A DNA stretch of 16,070 bases. It comes from Ilumatobacter sp. (GTDB lineage: Bacteria; Actinomycetota; Acidimicrobiia; Acidimicrobiales; Ilumatobacteraceae). Of the stretch, positions 1-6,746 are shown piece by piece; position 1 is the first letter of the stretch, and each line of letters opens with the position of its first letter. The notes below the pieces were generated by a model, which was not told the DNA's origin, made no database searches, and saw only the letters and a list, made by a program, of their open reading frames with translations. A program made the translations under genes and the position numbers. The stretch is from the NCBI GenBank assembly GCA_029263275.1, contig JAJCXU010000027.1, positions 1 through 16,070 of the forward strand, read 5' to 3'.

Positions 1-444
1 CAGGCCGCTCCCTGGGCCTTCGGTCAGCCACACGTGATTCATCGCATCGTTGCCGGCCTGGGTCTCTTCGTCATCAACGCCGGCCTGAGTGTCGAGAAGG
101 ATCAAACCCCGCACACGCTCGGGGGCGGTCAGCGCCACGCGCAGCGACAGGAACCCACCTTGGCTCATACCGCCCACGACCGCGCGGTCGATGCCCAGGT
201 GGTCGAGCAATCCAATGCAATCGGCCGCCGAGTCCCAATACGAGAAGGGTTGCCCATCGAATTCGGTCAGCCCGAACCCGCGCTCGTCCCACGTGATCAC
301 CCGGTGGCTGTCGCTCAGCGCAGCGACCTGTGGCGCGAACATTTCATGGTCCATCAAGAACCCGTGCGCCAAGATCACCGGCGGGCCGTCGCCACCAGTG
401 TCTTCGAAGTAGATCTTCTGACCATTGATCTGAACGTGTGGCAT
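1..444 (-). CDS. Alpha/beta hydrolase, N-terminal 148 residues (runs off left edge)
   Basis: The visible part is the first half of an alpha/beta-fold hydrolase. The protein opens MPHVQINGQK, then shows the oxyanion-side strand and turn ILAHG (residues 24-28), the WDERG loop (about 52-56), and the nucleophile elbow GGMSQGG around residues 91-97 with Ser94 as the probable catalytic serine. A strand LILLDT follows at 113-118. The acid and histidine of the triad lie beyond the window. The ATG at 444-442 is chosen because a TAnnnT -10 hexamer sits 5 bases upstream. The gene is divergent from menB with only 34 bases between the starts. Substrate cannot be read from the sequence. A MenH-like role is conceivable from the menB neighbour, but the elbow fits general esterase, enol-lactonase or haloperoxidase-like hydrolases equally well. 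Confidence 0.88.
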   Translation of the reverse strand, partial: MPHVQINGQKIYFEDTGGDGPPVILAHGFLMDHEMFAPQVAALSDSHRVITWDERGFGLTEFDGQPFSYWDSAADCIGLLDHLGIDRAVVGGMSQGGFLSLRVALTAPERVRGLILLDTQAGVDDEETQAGNDAMNHVWLTEGPGSGL

Positions 445-450
445 GGATGG

Positions 451-456
451 ACGGTA
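451..456 (-). promoter_or_regulatory. -10 hexamer for the alpha/beta hydrolase (probably leaderless)
   Basis: On the minus strand the hexamer TACCGT is followed by CCATC and then the ATG. Transcription would begin at or beside the A of the start codon, as in leaderless actinobacterial mRNAs. I see no convincing -35 box, and no Shine-Dalgarno site is present. The site lies inside the 34-base divergent gap before menB. Confidence 0.4.
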
Positions 457-478
457 GCGCAGCAGGCAAGATGGGTCG

Positions 479-1417
479 ATGGCGAACAGTTCCGTTCCAC
501 ACAACTCGGTCTCCGAGATCTTCGACCCCGCAGCGTGGACCGCTGTGCCGGGCTGCGACTTCACCGACATCACCTATCACCGTGCGGTCGGCGACGGCCC
601 TGACGGAGCCGTCGTGCGCATCGCCTTCGACCGACCTGAGATTCGTAACGCATTCCGCCCGCACACTGTCGACGAACTGTTCGCGGCGCTCGATCATGCG
701 CGGATGTCGACCGACGTCGGCTGTGTCCTCCTCACCGGAAACGGCCCGTCCCCCAAAGACGGCGGCTGGGCATTCTGTTCAGGCGGCGACCAACGCATTC
801 GGGGGAAGGATGGCTACAAGTACGCCCAGTCCGAAACGGCTGACACGATCGAGCCAGGCCGCGCCGGTCGCCTCCACATCCTCGAAGTCCAACGGCTCAT
901 CCGGTTCATGCCGAAAGTCGTGATCTGCGTCGTTCCCGGCTGGGCTGCCGGTGGTGGCCACTCGCTGCATGTCGTCGCTGACCTCACACTCGCCTCGACC
1001 GAGCACGCCCGCTTCAAACAGACCGACGCCGACGTGGCGAGCTTCGATGGCGGCTTCGGCTCCGCCTACCTCGCGCGCCAAGTCGGCCAGAAGTTCGCCC
1101 GAGAGATCTTCTTCCTGGGCCGCGAATACACCGCCGATCAGATGAAGGACATGGGCGCCGTCAACGAGTCGGTGCCGCACGCCGAACTCGAAGCGACGGC
1201 GCTCGAATGGGGCCGCGAGATCTGCCGCAAGAGCCCCACCGCTCAACGGATGCTCAAGTACTCGTTCAACCTCATCGACGATGGGCTCGTCGGCCAGCAG
1301 GTATTTGCGGGAGAGGCGACGCGACTGGCCTACGGGACCGACGAGGCTGCCGAAGGCCGCGACAGCTTCCTCGAGAAGCGCTCTCCCGACTGGTCACCGT
1401 TCCCCTACCACTTCTGA
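479..1417 (+). CDS. menB: 1,4-dihydroxy-2-naphthoyl-CoA synthase MenB
   Basis: MenB closes the second ring of menaquinone, turning o-succinylbenzoyl-CoA into 1,4-dihydroxy-2-naphthoyl-CoA in the cytoplasm. The 312-residue crotonase-fold protein carries family marks: RPEIRNAFRP (52-61), the oxyanion-hole stretch WAFCSGGDQR (97-106), GWAAGGGHSLH (154-164) and the MenB signature SFDGGFGS (188-195), with Ser188 and Asp190 as the expected catalytic pair. It ends in the typical DWSPFPYHF. Asp183 sits where type I bacterial enzymes have a glycine that binds bicarbonate, so this is the type II form with a built-in carboxylate, as in Mycobacterium tuberculosis. The residue before Ser188 is Ala where Gly is usual. 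The length matches mycobacterial MenB. The start gives the usual ragged N terminus, but no strong ribosome site is seen. It overlaps the next gene by one base (TGATG). Confidence 0.96.
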   Translation: MANSSVPHNSVSEIFDPAAWTAVPGCDFTDITYHRAVGDGPDGAVVRIAFDRPEIRNAFRPHTVDELFAALDHARMSTDVGCVLLTGNGPSPKDGGWAFCSGGDQRIRGKDGYKYAQSETADTIEPGRAGRLHILEVQRLIRFMPKVVICVVPGWAAGGGHSLHVVADLTLASTEHARFKQTDADVASFDGGFGSAYLARQVGQKFAREIFFLGREYTADQMKDMGAVNESVPHAELEATALEWGREICRKSPTAQRMLKYSFNLIDDGLVGQQVFAGEATRLAYGTDEAAEGRDSFLEKRSPDWSPFPYHF

Positions 1418-2235
1418 TGGCCGGCATCGATGTGCACATCGAGATCATCGACGAGCCCGACGATCCTCGATTCGGCCAGTTCCGGGTCAACGAACGCGCA
1501 CTCGCGAGCCGGGCACAGAAGCGCGACGACGCTGGCGCCGGGCTGTTCCTGGCTGAAGGCGACCTGGTCGTCGAGCGGGCGTTTCGCGCCGGGTGTGTTC
1601 CCACCGCAGCGTTGGTCGACACCGACCGGATCCCCGATGTAGCCGGTGAACTCGATTGCCCGCTCTACGGCGGTGGCCCAGCGATCCGCGCGCTCGTCGA
1701 GAAGATGGGCTTCCCGTTGTCGATTCTGGCCCTGTTCGAGCGGCCCTCGCGCCCGTCGGTCAGTGAACTCGCATCATCGGCTCACCGCCTCGTCGTCGCC
1801 GAGGCCGTCGACAACCCGGTCAACGTCGGCTCAATCGTCCGCAACGCCGCTGCGCTCGGCTGGGACGGCCTGGTGCTCGACCACACCAGCGCTGATCCGC
1901 TTTCTCGGCGCTCACTTCGCGTTGCCATGGGGACGGCGTTCTCACTCCCTCACGCACGAACGCGACACCTCGCCGACGAACTCCGGGCACTCGAAGGATT
2001 CGAGTTGTACGCGATGACGCCTGACCCGAACGCTCGCCCCCTCGACGAGGTCAACGCCGGGCCTCGCGCCGCCGTCATGATCGGTTCTGAGCGGAGTGGC
2101 CTGAGCGATGAACTGGTCGACCTCGCCATCCCCGTCCGCATTCCGATGGCAGCCGGCGTCGACTCCCTCAATGCAGCCGCGGCAACCGCAGTTGTGTGCT
2201 GGGCCCTGCGCGCCGAATCGGCAATGCGTCGATAG
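1417..2235 (+). CDS. SpoU/TrmH-family RNA 2'-O-methyltransferase
   Basis: A 272-residue SPOUT enzyme that should transfer a methyl group from S-adenosylmethionine to a ribose 2'-OH in rRNA or tRNA. The N-terminal part (about 1-115) resembles the L30e-like substrate-binding domain found in many members. The catalytic knot domain has all three family motifs: motif 1 NPVNVGSIVRNAAALG (133-148, with Asn136 and Arg142), motif 2 MIGSERSGLSDE (221-232, with Glu225), and motif 3 IPM...SLNAAAA (242-256, with Asn252). The start ATG overlaps the menB stop by one base, so the two are probably translationally coupled. purU follows after 9 bases. The target nucleotide cannot be inferred. RlmB-like 23S methylation and tRNA methylation are both possible, so no symbol is given. 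Confidence 0.9.
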   Translation: MAGIDVHIEIIDEPDDPRFGQFRVNERALASRAQKRDDAGAGLFLAEGDLVVERAFRAGCVPTAALVDTDRIPDVAGELDCPLYGGGPAIRALVEKMGFPLSILALFERPSRPSVSELASSAHRLVVAEAVDNPVNVGSIVRNAAALGWDGLVLDHTSADPLSRRSLRVAMGTAFSLPHARTRHLADELRALEGFELYAMTPDPNARPLDEVNAGPRAAVMIGSERSGLSDELVDLAIPVRIPMAAGVDSLNAAAATAVVCWALRAESAMRR

Positions 2236-2244
2236 AAAGCAGCA

Positions 2245-3117
2245 ATGCCCAGCGTCCTGCTTCTGTCCTGTCCTGACCAGCAGGGCATCGTCGCTGCGAC
2301 TTCCGCGTTCATCGCCGACCAGGGCGGCAACATCATCCACGCCGAGCAATACGTCGAACGCCCCCATGCCGGTACGGACGGAAACGACGGTTCGGTGTTC
2401 TTCCAACGCATCGAATTCGAGCTCGCACGCCCCGGCGTCACACACGAGACCTTTCTCGACGCATTCCAGGCCGTGGCACGGCAGTTCGAGATGCTCGTCG
2501 ATCTCCACAACACGGCGGTCCCTGTCCCCACCGCGATCATGGCGTCCAAGCAGCCGCACTGTCTCTACGACTTGCTCACGCGGTGGCGCAGCGGAGAACT
2601 GCCGATGGACCTCCGCGTCGTCGTATCGAATCATCCCGATCACCGCGACATCTGCGAACACATGGGTATCCCGTATGTCCATCTCCCGGTCACCAAGGAC
2701 ACCAAGCCGCAGCAAGAGCGCCAGGTCCTCGATGCGCTCGCCGAACACGGCGTTGAGCTCGTCGTGATGGCTCGCTACATGCAGATTCTCAGCGACGATT
2801 TCGTGTCGCGCCACCCGATGCGCATCATCAACATCCATCATTCGTTCCTGCCCGCGTTCATCGGCGCCAACCCCTATCGGCAAGCGCACGAGCGCGGGGT
2901 GAAGCTCATCGGCGCCACTGCGCACTACGCCACCGCAGATCTCGACGAGGGCCCGATCATCGCCCAGGAGACAGCCCACGTCACGCATCGCGAGAACGTC
3001 GCCGCGCTCACTGCCCGTGGACGCGACATCGAAACCGTGGTCCTCGCCCGCGCGGTACGTGCGCACCTCGAACACAAGATTGCCGTTCACGGACACAAAA
3101 CCATCGTGTACTCGTGA
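2245..3117 (+). CDS. purU: Formyltetrahydrofolate deformylase PurU
   Basis: PurU hydrolyses 10-formyl-tetrahydrofolate to formate and THF, balancing one-carbon pools and supplying formate to purine synthesis. The 290-residue protein has the standard order: an N-terminal ACT regulatory domain (about 2-85, beginning SVLLLSCPDQQGIVA), a linker, and a formyltransferase-fold domain (about 95-285). Within the latter are SNHPDH (128-133), INIHHSFLPAF (195-205) and DLDEGPII (232-239). Asn196, His198 and Asp234 align with the catalytic Asn/His/Asp of glycinamide ribonucleotide formyltransferase relatives, so it should be active. The length is typical. It starts 9 bases after the methyltransferase stop, making it the last gene of the menB unit. 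In many bacteria the ACT domain senses methionine or glycine, but which ligand acts here is not visible. Confidence 0.96.
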   Translation: MPSVLLLSCPDQQGIVAATSAFIADQGGNIIHAEQYVERPHAGTDGNDGSVFFQRIEFELARPGVTHETFLDAFQAVARQFEMLVDLHNTAVPVPTAIMASKQPHCLYDLLTRWRSGELPMDLRVVVSNHPDHRDICEHMGIPYVHLPVTKDTKPQQERQVLDALAEHGVELVVMARYMQILSDDFVSRHPMRIINIHHSFLPAFIGANPYRQAHERGVKLIGATAHYATADLDEGPIIAQETAHVTHRENVAALTARGRDIETVVLARAVRAHLEHKIAVHGHKTIVYS

Positions 3118-3124
3118 GTCTGGC

Positions 3125-3140
3125 GTGGCATGCTCGCCAC
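3125..3140 (+). other. Small stem-loop after purU
   Basis: GTGGC and GCCAC arms of 5 bp enclose a 6-base loop, starting 8 bases after the purU stop. There is no T-run, so it is at most a weak terminator or an mRNA 3'-end stabiliser. Confidence 0.25.
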
Positions 3141-3181
3141 ATGATCCAGTGAGTGTTTCACCCCGTTGAGCAAGACCGAAT

Positions 3182-3186
3182 AGGAG
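3182..3186 (+). promoter_or_regulatory. Shine-Dalgarno site that fixes the PPOX-like start
   Basis: AGGAG lies 8 bases before the ATG at 3195. It selects this start over the in-frame upstream codon at 3153. It is one of only two clear Shine-Dalgarno sites in the window. Confidence 0.75.
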
Positions 3187-3194
3187 AACATCAC

Positions 3195-3674
3195 ATGACC
3201 GGACTCGCCACCGCCGCCCCCGCTTTCGTCGAGATGGCCCATCAGATCGTCTGGGCCACCGTTGCGACTGTTGGCGTCAACGACACGCCGCGATCGCGCG
3301 TTCTGCACCCGATCTGGGAGTGGGACGGGACGCAGTTGACCGGATGGATTGCAACGTCGCCACACTCCCCGAAGGCAGCCGACCTCGCGCACAATCCGGC
3401 TGTGTCGATCACCTATTGGTCGCCGACGCACGACACGTGCACTGTCGACTGCGACAGCCGTTGGATCACCGACCGAGACGGGCGCCACGCTGGATGGAAC
3501 CGGTTCCTGCATGGGCCAGAACCAGTTGGGTACGACCCTTCGATGATCCCGTCGTGGACGGGCCCCGACGCTGAATCATTCGGAGTGCTCGAATTGACAC
3601 CAAACTGGTTGCGCGTCTTCCCGGGCACGATGCTGACCCAGGGAATTGGCCCCGTGCATACCTGGCGTCGCTGA
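3195..3674 (+). CDS. Pyridoxamine 5'-phosphate oxidase-like split-barrel protein
   Basis: A 159-residue protein of the FMN-binding split-barrel (PPOX-like) superfamily. The N-terminal helix is followed by strands ATVATVG (21-27) and PRSRVLHPIWEWDG (32-45), then GWIATSPHSPKAADLAHNP (50-68) and SITYWSP (71-77). This is the pattern of small actinobacterial flavin or F420 split-barrel proteins, in which the SPK...L..NP stretch contacts the cofactor phosphate. The tail contains TPNWLRVFPG (135-144), as in general stress FMN-binding relatives. Which cofactor is used and what is reduced or oxidised cannot be told. It is too divergent to be called PdxH. It has its own AGGAG site 77 bases after purU and ends only 7 bases from the oppositely transcribed ABC permease. 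Confidence 0.75.
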   Translation: MTGLATAAPAFVEMAHQIVWATVATVGVNDTPRSRVLHPIWEWDGTQLTGWIATSPHSPKAADLAHNPAVSITYWSPTHDTCTVDCDSRWITDRDGRHAGWNRFLHGPEPVGYDPSMIPSWTGPDAESFGVLELTPNWLRVFPGTMLTQGIGPVHTWRR

Positions 3675-3681
3675 TTGCCGG

Positions 3682-4515
3682 TCAGCCGTCCGCGGTTGCT
3701 GCGGCACGAGCGGCCCGGCGACCTCGCGGACCGGCTCCGCTTGGTTCCCAAGTGAACTTCTTCATCGCGATTCCGAGGCCCACGAGTCCCCAGGCGGCCA
3801 CGAACGCAAGCGATCCCCAATCGAACGCCGGTGCTTCGACGAACGGGTTGAAGCAATCTTGGAAGGCGTTGACGAAGGGCTTCAAGGGGAAGATGTTGGC
3901 GATGGTGGTCAACGCGCTGTCGCCATCGGTTGCCACGAACACGTCTGAGATGAATGCCAACGGAAGAATCGTGGCGTTCGCCGCCGCTGACGCTGAGCTC
4001 GCGGTCTTGATGATGGACGCCAATGCCATGCCCAGCGCGGCGAACGCTCCGACCCCGACCAAGAAGGTCACGGCTGCGGCAGGCATCTTTGCCCACTCGA
4101 TCGAGAGGTCGTAGAACACGACACCGACGGTCAACATCAACATCGCCCCGATGAACGCGATGACGATCGCGGAGCAGATGAAGCCAGCGATGTAGACCCA
4201 CGTCGGCAGCGGTGTGCTGCGCCAGCGCTTCAAGACACCTTCGTCGCGACGGATCGGCACCATGTTGGCCAGATTGGAGAAGGTCGCCGACACGGCCGTG
4301 TAGGCCGCGAGACCACCGGTGTAGAACTGACGCACGGGCCAGTCGCCCTGGTCGGTCTCGATCACGTTGTCACCGAAGAGCGCGTTGAACAACACCAGCA
4401 TCACCAGCGGCAAGATGATGGTGAAGAACAGCGCCACCGGAACCCGCGTGAAGTACTTGAGTTGGTAACGCGTCTGGCGCGCCACCATCGACAGGTTCGA
4501 CGGAAAGGAGCTCAT
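3682..4515 (-). CDS. ABC-2 type exporter permease
   Basis: Membrane subunit of an exporter, 277 residues, paired with the ATPase just upstream. Hydrophobic spans lie at about 25-46, 65-86, 105-134, 146-168, 178-195 and 235-252, the six-helix plan of the ABC-2 family. A polar cytoplasmic loop PIRRDEGVLKRWRSTPLP (87-104) between spans 2 and 3 is the family hallmark that couples to the ATPase. The N terminus is cytoplasmic and the C-terminal tail is arginine- and alanine-rich. Its ATG overlaps the ATPase stop (ATGA), so the two are translationally coupled. Relatives export antibiotics, lipids or polysaccharides, and nothing here identifies the cargo. Confidence 0.92.
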   Translation of the reverse strand: MSSFPSNLSMVARQTRYQLKYFTRVPVALFFTIILPLVMLVLFNALFGDNVIETDQGDWPVRQFYTGGLAAYTAVSATFSNLANMVPIRRDEGVLKRWRSTPLPTWVYIAGFICSAIVIAFIGAMLMLTVGVVFYDLSIEWAKMPAAAVTFLVGVGAFAALGMALASIIKTASSASAAANATILPLAFISDVFVATDGDSALTTIANIFPLKPFVNAFQDCFNPFVEAPAFDWGSLAFVAAWGLVGLGIAMKKFTWEPSGAGPRGRRAARAAATADG

Positions 4516-5435
4516 TGTTCGCCTTCGGTCTGTTCGGTGAGTTGCAGAAACACGTCTTCGAGCGAGGCCCGGGCGACGCGCAACGAATCAAGCTCGACAC
4601 CATTCTCGATGGCCCATCCCGTCGCTCGATGCACCACCTCAGTGGCACGGTCGACCGTTGCCTCGACCAGCCGCCCAGAGATGCGTACCTCCGCGCCAAG
4701 CACCGGACCGAACGTGCTCGTCGCGTCGGCCGTCTCGATCGAGTCAGGCAGCATGAAGCTGACGACAGTGCCACTGATTCCCTCGATCAGTTGGGCGGGG
4801 GTGCCCTCGGCGATCATCTTCCCCGATGCCAGCACACCGACTCGATCGGCGAGGTGCTCTGCTTCATCGAGATAGTGCGTGGTGAGCAACACGGTCACAC
4901 CGTCGTCGCACAGTCCTTCGATCAGATCCCACGACTTGCGACGGGCGGACGGGTCGAAACCGGTCGTTGGCTCGTCCAAGAACAACAGATCTGGGCGGCC
5001 GACGATGCCCAGAGCGAGGTCGACGCGGCGCCGTTGGCCGCCCGAGAGCGAGCCAACACGTTCGTCGACCTTCTCCACGAGCCCGACGAGCTCAACGACC
5101 TCGTCGAGCGTCCGTCGGCTGCGGTACGCAGTGGCGTACAGATCGACGACTTCGCGGACGGTGAATTCGTTCTCGACGCCAGACGTCTGCAGTACGACAC
5201 CGATTCGGTCACGGAACTCACGCTGGGCCTTGGCGGGGTTGAAGCCGAGCACCGACACGGACCCGGACGTCAGTTCACGATGGCCCTCCAAGATCTCGAC
5301 CGCCGTCGACTTGCCAGCACCGTTGTGACCGAGCAGGGCGTACACCTCGCCTTCGTCGACATGGAAGCTGACACCGTCAACGGCGCGGTTTTCGCCGTAG
5401 TGCTTGTGCAGGTCATTGACGTCGATCGCTGGCAT
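4512..5435 (-). CDS. ABC transporter ATP-binding protein (ABC-2 exporter)
   Basis: Nucleotide-binding subunit, 307 residues from the ATG at 5435. An in-frame TTG at 5444 would add MAS. Counted from that TTG, the motifs are Walker A GHNGAGKS (39-46), Q-loop Gln86, signature LSGGQ (133-137), Walker B LLFLDEP (153-159) with catalytic Glu158, and the H-loop His190; subtract 3 for numbering from the ATG. All are intact. The extra C-terminal domain of about 90 residues, ending SLEDVFLQLT, is characteristic of drug- and lipid-exporting DrrA/CcmA-like ATPases. A TACGAT hexamer 8 bases before the ATG supports that start and a private promoter. The haemoglobin gene lies 50 bases upstream on the same strand. 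The transported substrate is unknown. Confidence 0.94.
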   Translation of the reverse strand: MPAIDVNDLHKHYGENRAVDGVSFHVDEGEVYALLGHNGAGKSTAVEILEGHRELTSGSVSVLGFNPAKAQREFRDRIGVVLQTSGVENEFTVREVVDLYATAYRSRRTLDEVVELVGLVEKVDERVGSLSGGQRRRVDLALGIVGRPDLLFLDEPTTGFDPSARRKSWDLIEGLCDDGVTVLLTTHYLDEAEHLADRVGVLASGKMIAEGTPAQLIEGISGTVVSFMLPDSIETADATSTFGPVLGAEVRISGRLVEATVDRATEVVHRATGWAIENGVELDSLRVARASLEDVFLQLTEQTEGEQ

Positions 5436-5443
5436 CGAAGCCA

Positions 5444-5449
5444 ATCGTA
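5444..5449 (-). promoter_or_regulatory. -10 hexamer for the ABC exporter pair (near-leaderless)
   Basis: Minus-strand TACGAT lies 8 bases before the ATG at 5435, giving a predicted leader of about two bases. The site is in the short gap after the haemoglobin stop, so the exporter may be transcribed on its own. Confidence 0.35.
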
Positions 5450-5485
5450 ATGAAGGAACTCGTGGTGCGGGTCGACGAGCGGCGA

Positions 5486-5935
5486 TCAGATCTTGGGGTA
5501 GCTCGCCGACGTGATCGGCAGTCCGGTGTCGTTACGAAGATGCTCCGCGGCCGGCACGAAATACGCCATCATCTCGTCGGCGATTTCGGCTGGGAAGCTC
5601 GGGTCATCGCACACAGTTTCGACTGCGGCGGCCATGTGGAGCAGCCACCGGTCGCGTTCGAGTGGGCCGACCGGAAACGGAAAATGGCGCATCCGCAGGC
5701 GCGGGTGGCCACGCTCTTCCATGTACGTGGTCGGCCCGCCCCAGTACTGCACCAAGAACAGCGTGAGACGGTGCCGTGCACCGGTCAAGTCTGGCTGCTC
5801 GGGGTACAGAGGAAGCAGCACCTGATCGGTCTCCACCCCCTCGTAGAACGCGTCGACCAGACGCTTGAAGAAGGCCGAGCGACTGTCGTCGTCGGCTCCG
5901 ACTCGAGAAAACAACGAAGGCGCCGTGTCAACCAC
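5486..5935 (-). CDS. glbO: Group II truncated haemoglobin (GlbO-type)
   Basis: A haem-binding globin of the truncated 2-over-2 fold, usually tied to oxygen, nitric oxide or peroxide chemistry near the membrane. In numbering from the GTG at 5944, key residues are Tyr34 (B10), Tyr47 (CD1), His87 (proximal F8, in RMRHFPF) and invariant Trp100 (G8). Their spacing matches mycobacterial trHbO almost exactly. QYWGGPTTYMEERGHPRL (66-83) is the hallmark of group II. I prefer the GTG at 5935 (149 residues) because a TAACGT hexamer lies 7 bases upstream. The GTG at 5944 overlaps that hexamer. Neither start has a Shine-Dalgarno site. The gene precedes an ABC exporter on the same strand, but that may be coincidence. 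Confidence 0.93.
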   Translation of the reverse strand: MVDTAPSLFSRVGADDDSRSAFFKRLVDAFYEGVETDQVLLPLYPEQPDLTGARHRLTLFLVQYWGGPTTYMEERGHPRLRMRHFPFPVGPLERDRWLLHMAAAVETVCDDPSFPAEIADEMMAYFVPAAEHLRNDTGLPITSASYPKI

Positions 5936-5942
5936 GGCGCCC

Positions 5943-5948
5943 ACGTTA
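5943..5948 (-). promoter_or_regulatory. -10 hexamer for the truncated haemoglobin (probably leaderless)
   Basis: Minus-strand TAACGT is followed by seven bases and then GTG (5935). The arrangement would give a leaderless transcript and decides between two candidate GTG starts. Confidence 0.4.
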
Positions 5949-5978
5949 TGGGGATTGAGGGAGATTTCTCGGGCGTGA

Positions 5979-5995
5979 CGACGGACGTCCCGTCG
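5979..5995 (-). other. Stem-loop upstream of the haemoglobin gene
   Basis: CGACGG and CCGTCG form a perfect 6-bp stem with a 5-base loop. It lies between the 71-residue gene and the haemoglobin promoter. It could help end transcription from the former or act as an operator-like dyad, and no T-run follows. Confidence 0.25.
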
Positions 5996-6027
5996 CGGAC
6001 CTCGCCAGCCCGAAGATATGCAGCTCT

Positions 6028-6041
6028 GCCAGCGGACTGGC
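6028..6041 (-). terminator. Weak terminator-like hairpin after the 71-residue gene
   Basis: GCCAG and CTGGC pair around a CGGA loop, 7 bases past the stop codon at 6049. The position is right for a terminator but the stem is short and has no T-tract. Confidence 0.3.
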
Positions 6042-6048
6042 GAAGCGA

Positions 6049-6264
6049 TCAGGCGTATGCGACGGCCGGGTCGAACTTGCGATACTCGATGAGTTCGCTG
6101 TTCTTCAACACAAACGGCGTCGAGTCGTTGCAGGGATCGAGGATCACGAACTCGTCGGTCGCCAAGAGGACGAGGACGGTCAACACGTCGTCATCGACGT
6201 TCGCCGCGGTCTTCACTTCGATCACGTCACCGGCGGTCAGTTCTTGCATCAACATCGTGTTCAT
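6049..6264 (-). CDS. Small protein of unknown function (71 residues)
   Basis: I do not recognise this protein. It begins MNTMLMQELTAGDVIEVK, continues with alternating hydrophobic residues (VLTVLVLLATDEFVILDP, about 27-44) and ends YRKFDPAVAYA. It is acidic, probably soluble, and by eye mostly beta strand, as in small SH3-like or single-barrel proteins. There is no signal peptide or membrane span, and a single Cys at 45. The frame stays open far upstream, but codons just before this ATG (TTT, CTA, CTT, ATA, TCA) are unlike the GC-rich neighbours, which supports starting here. ATGs at residues 4 and 6 are alternatives. It lies between a haemoglobin gene and a PRC-barrel gene, all on the same strand. 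A symmetric 16-base site sits about 50 bases upstream. Confidence 0.6.
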   Translation of the reverse strand: MNTMLMQELTAGDVIEVKTAANVDDDVLTVLVLLATDEFVILDPCNDSTPFVLKNSELIEYRKFDPAVAYA

Positions 6265-6311
6265 GGGAGCTTCGTTTCTCAGAGGGGTTGTCAGCGTGGT
6301 CGCTGATATGT

Positions 6312-6327
6312 GTTCTTCGTCAAGAAC
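6312..6327. promoter_or_regulatory. 16-base palindrome upstream of the 71-residue gene (candidate operator)
   Basis: GTTCTT and AAGAAC arms are perfect complements around a 4-base centre. The site lies 47 bases upstream of the ATG in an AT-richer stretch. The minus strand reads TTGACG across its centre, like a -35 box, so a bound repressor would cover the promoter. I see no good -10 at the matching distance. Confidence 0.35.
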
Positions 6328-6374
6328 CTCTAGAAACTTGAGAAATTCCCCGATCGGGCTGTGCCACCCGCCAC

Positions 6375-6405
6375 GCCATCGCCGCCACCCGTGGCGGCTG
6401 GTGGC
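6375..6405 (-). terminator. GC-rich hairpin downstream of the PRC-barrel gene
   Basis: GCCATC+GCCGCCAC pairs with GTGGCGGC+GGTGGC through 14 bp with one bulged T and a very tight loop. It begins 38 bases after the PRC-barrel stop. There is no T-run after it, so intrinsic termination would be of the T-poor type common in high-GC actinobacteria. An upstream GCCACC copy (6363-6368) can compete for the same partner. Confidence 0.45.
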
Positions 6406-6443
6406 AGGTGGTGACAGCTCGTGGTCAGCGCTGCCGAGTGGCG

Positions 6444-6740
6444 CTACTCGGCGAGTTCGTAGTGGCGCAACAGCTGGCCTTCGGTCGACGCATCCATGAA
6501 GTGTCGACGGTCCGCCTTTGGCGCCCCTTTGACGATTCGTTTGTCGAACGGCACGACGAACTCGCCGGACTCGGACATGTAGCCCGAAGCAACGGGCAAA
6601 TAGTGCGCCGAGCGCAGTAGCCCGAGGTCGACGACGGCCCATTCAGCATCGCCTTGCTGGTCATACAGCACATCGCTGATCGTGCCGATGAGACGGTGGT
6701 CGGGGTCGACAACGTCGTGGCCCCGGTACTGGGTACTCAT
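6444..6740 (-). CDS. PRC-barrel domain protein
   Basis: A 98-residue cytoplasmic protein with one PRC-barrel (about 3-75), the small beta-barrel found in photosynthetic reaction-centre H subunits, RimM and many stand-alone bacterial proteins. The typical run is YRGHDVVDPDHRLIGTISDV (5-24), with the G-x-I-x-D turn, then WAVVDLGLL (34-42), the strand HYLPVAS (46-52) and FVVPFDKRIVKGAPK (61-75). The last 20 residues form a charged tail (LLRHYELAE). Stand-alone members often respond to stress or bind other proteins, and no ligand can be named. The start at 6740 is fixed by AGGAG 6 bases upstream. A GTAAC direct repeat lies further upstream. Confidence 0.85.
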   Translation of the reverse strand: MSTQYRGHDVVDPDHRLIGTISDVLYDQQGDAEWAVVDLGLLRSAHYLPVASGYMSESGEFVVPFDKRIVKGAPKADRRHFMDASTEGQLLRHYELAE

Positions 6741-6746
6741 GGTTGG

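Noticed and set aside
1942..3096. 384-codon open frame on the minus strand across the methyltransferase and purU
   Set aside because: It is the antisense shadow of two complete, motif-bearing genes and has no family signature.
5444..5446. TTG start three codons before the ABC ATPase ATG
   Set aside because: It would overlap the likely -10 hexamer; the ATG at 5435 is a better start codon with better promoter spacing. (The TTG itself occupies 5444-5442.)
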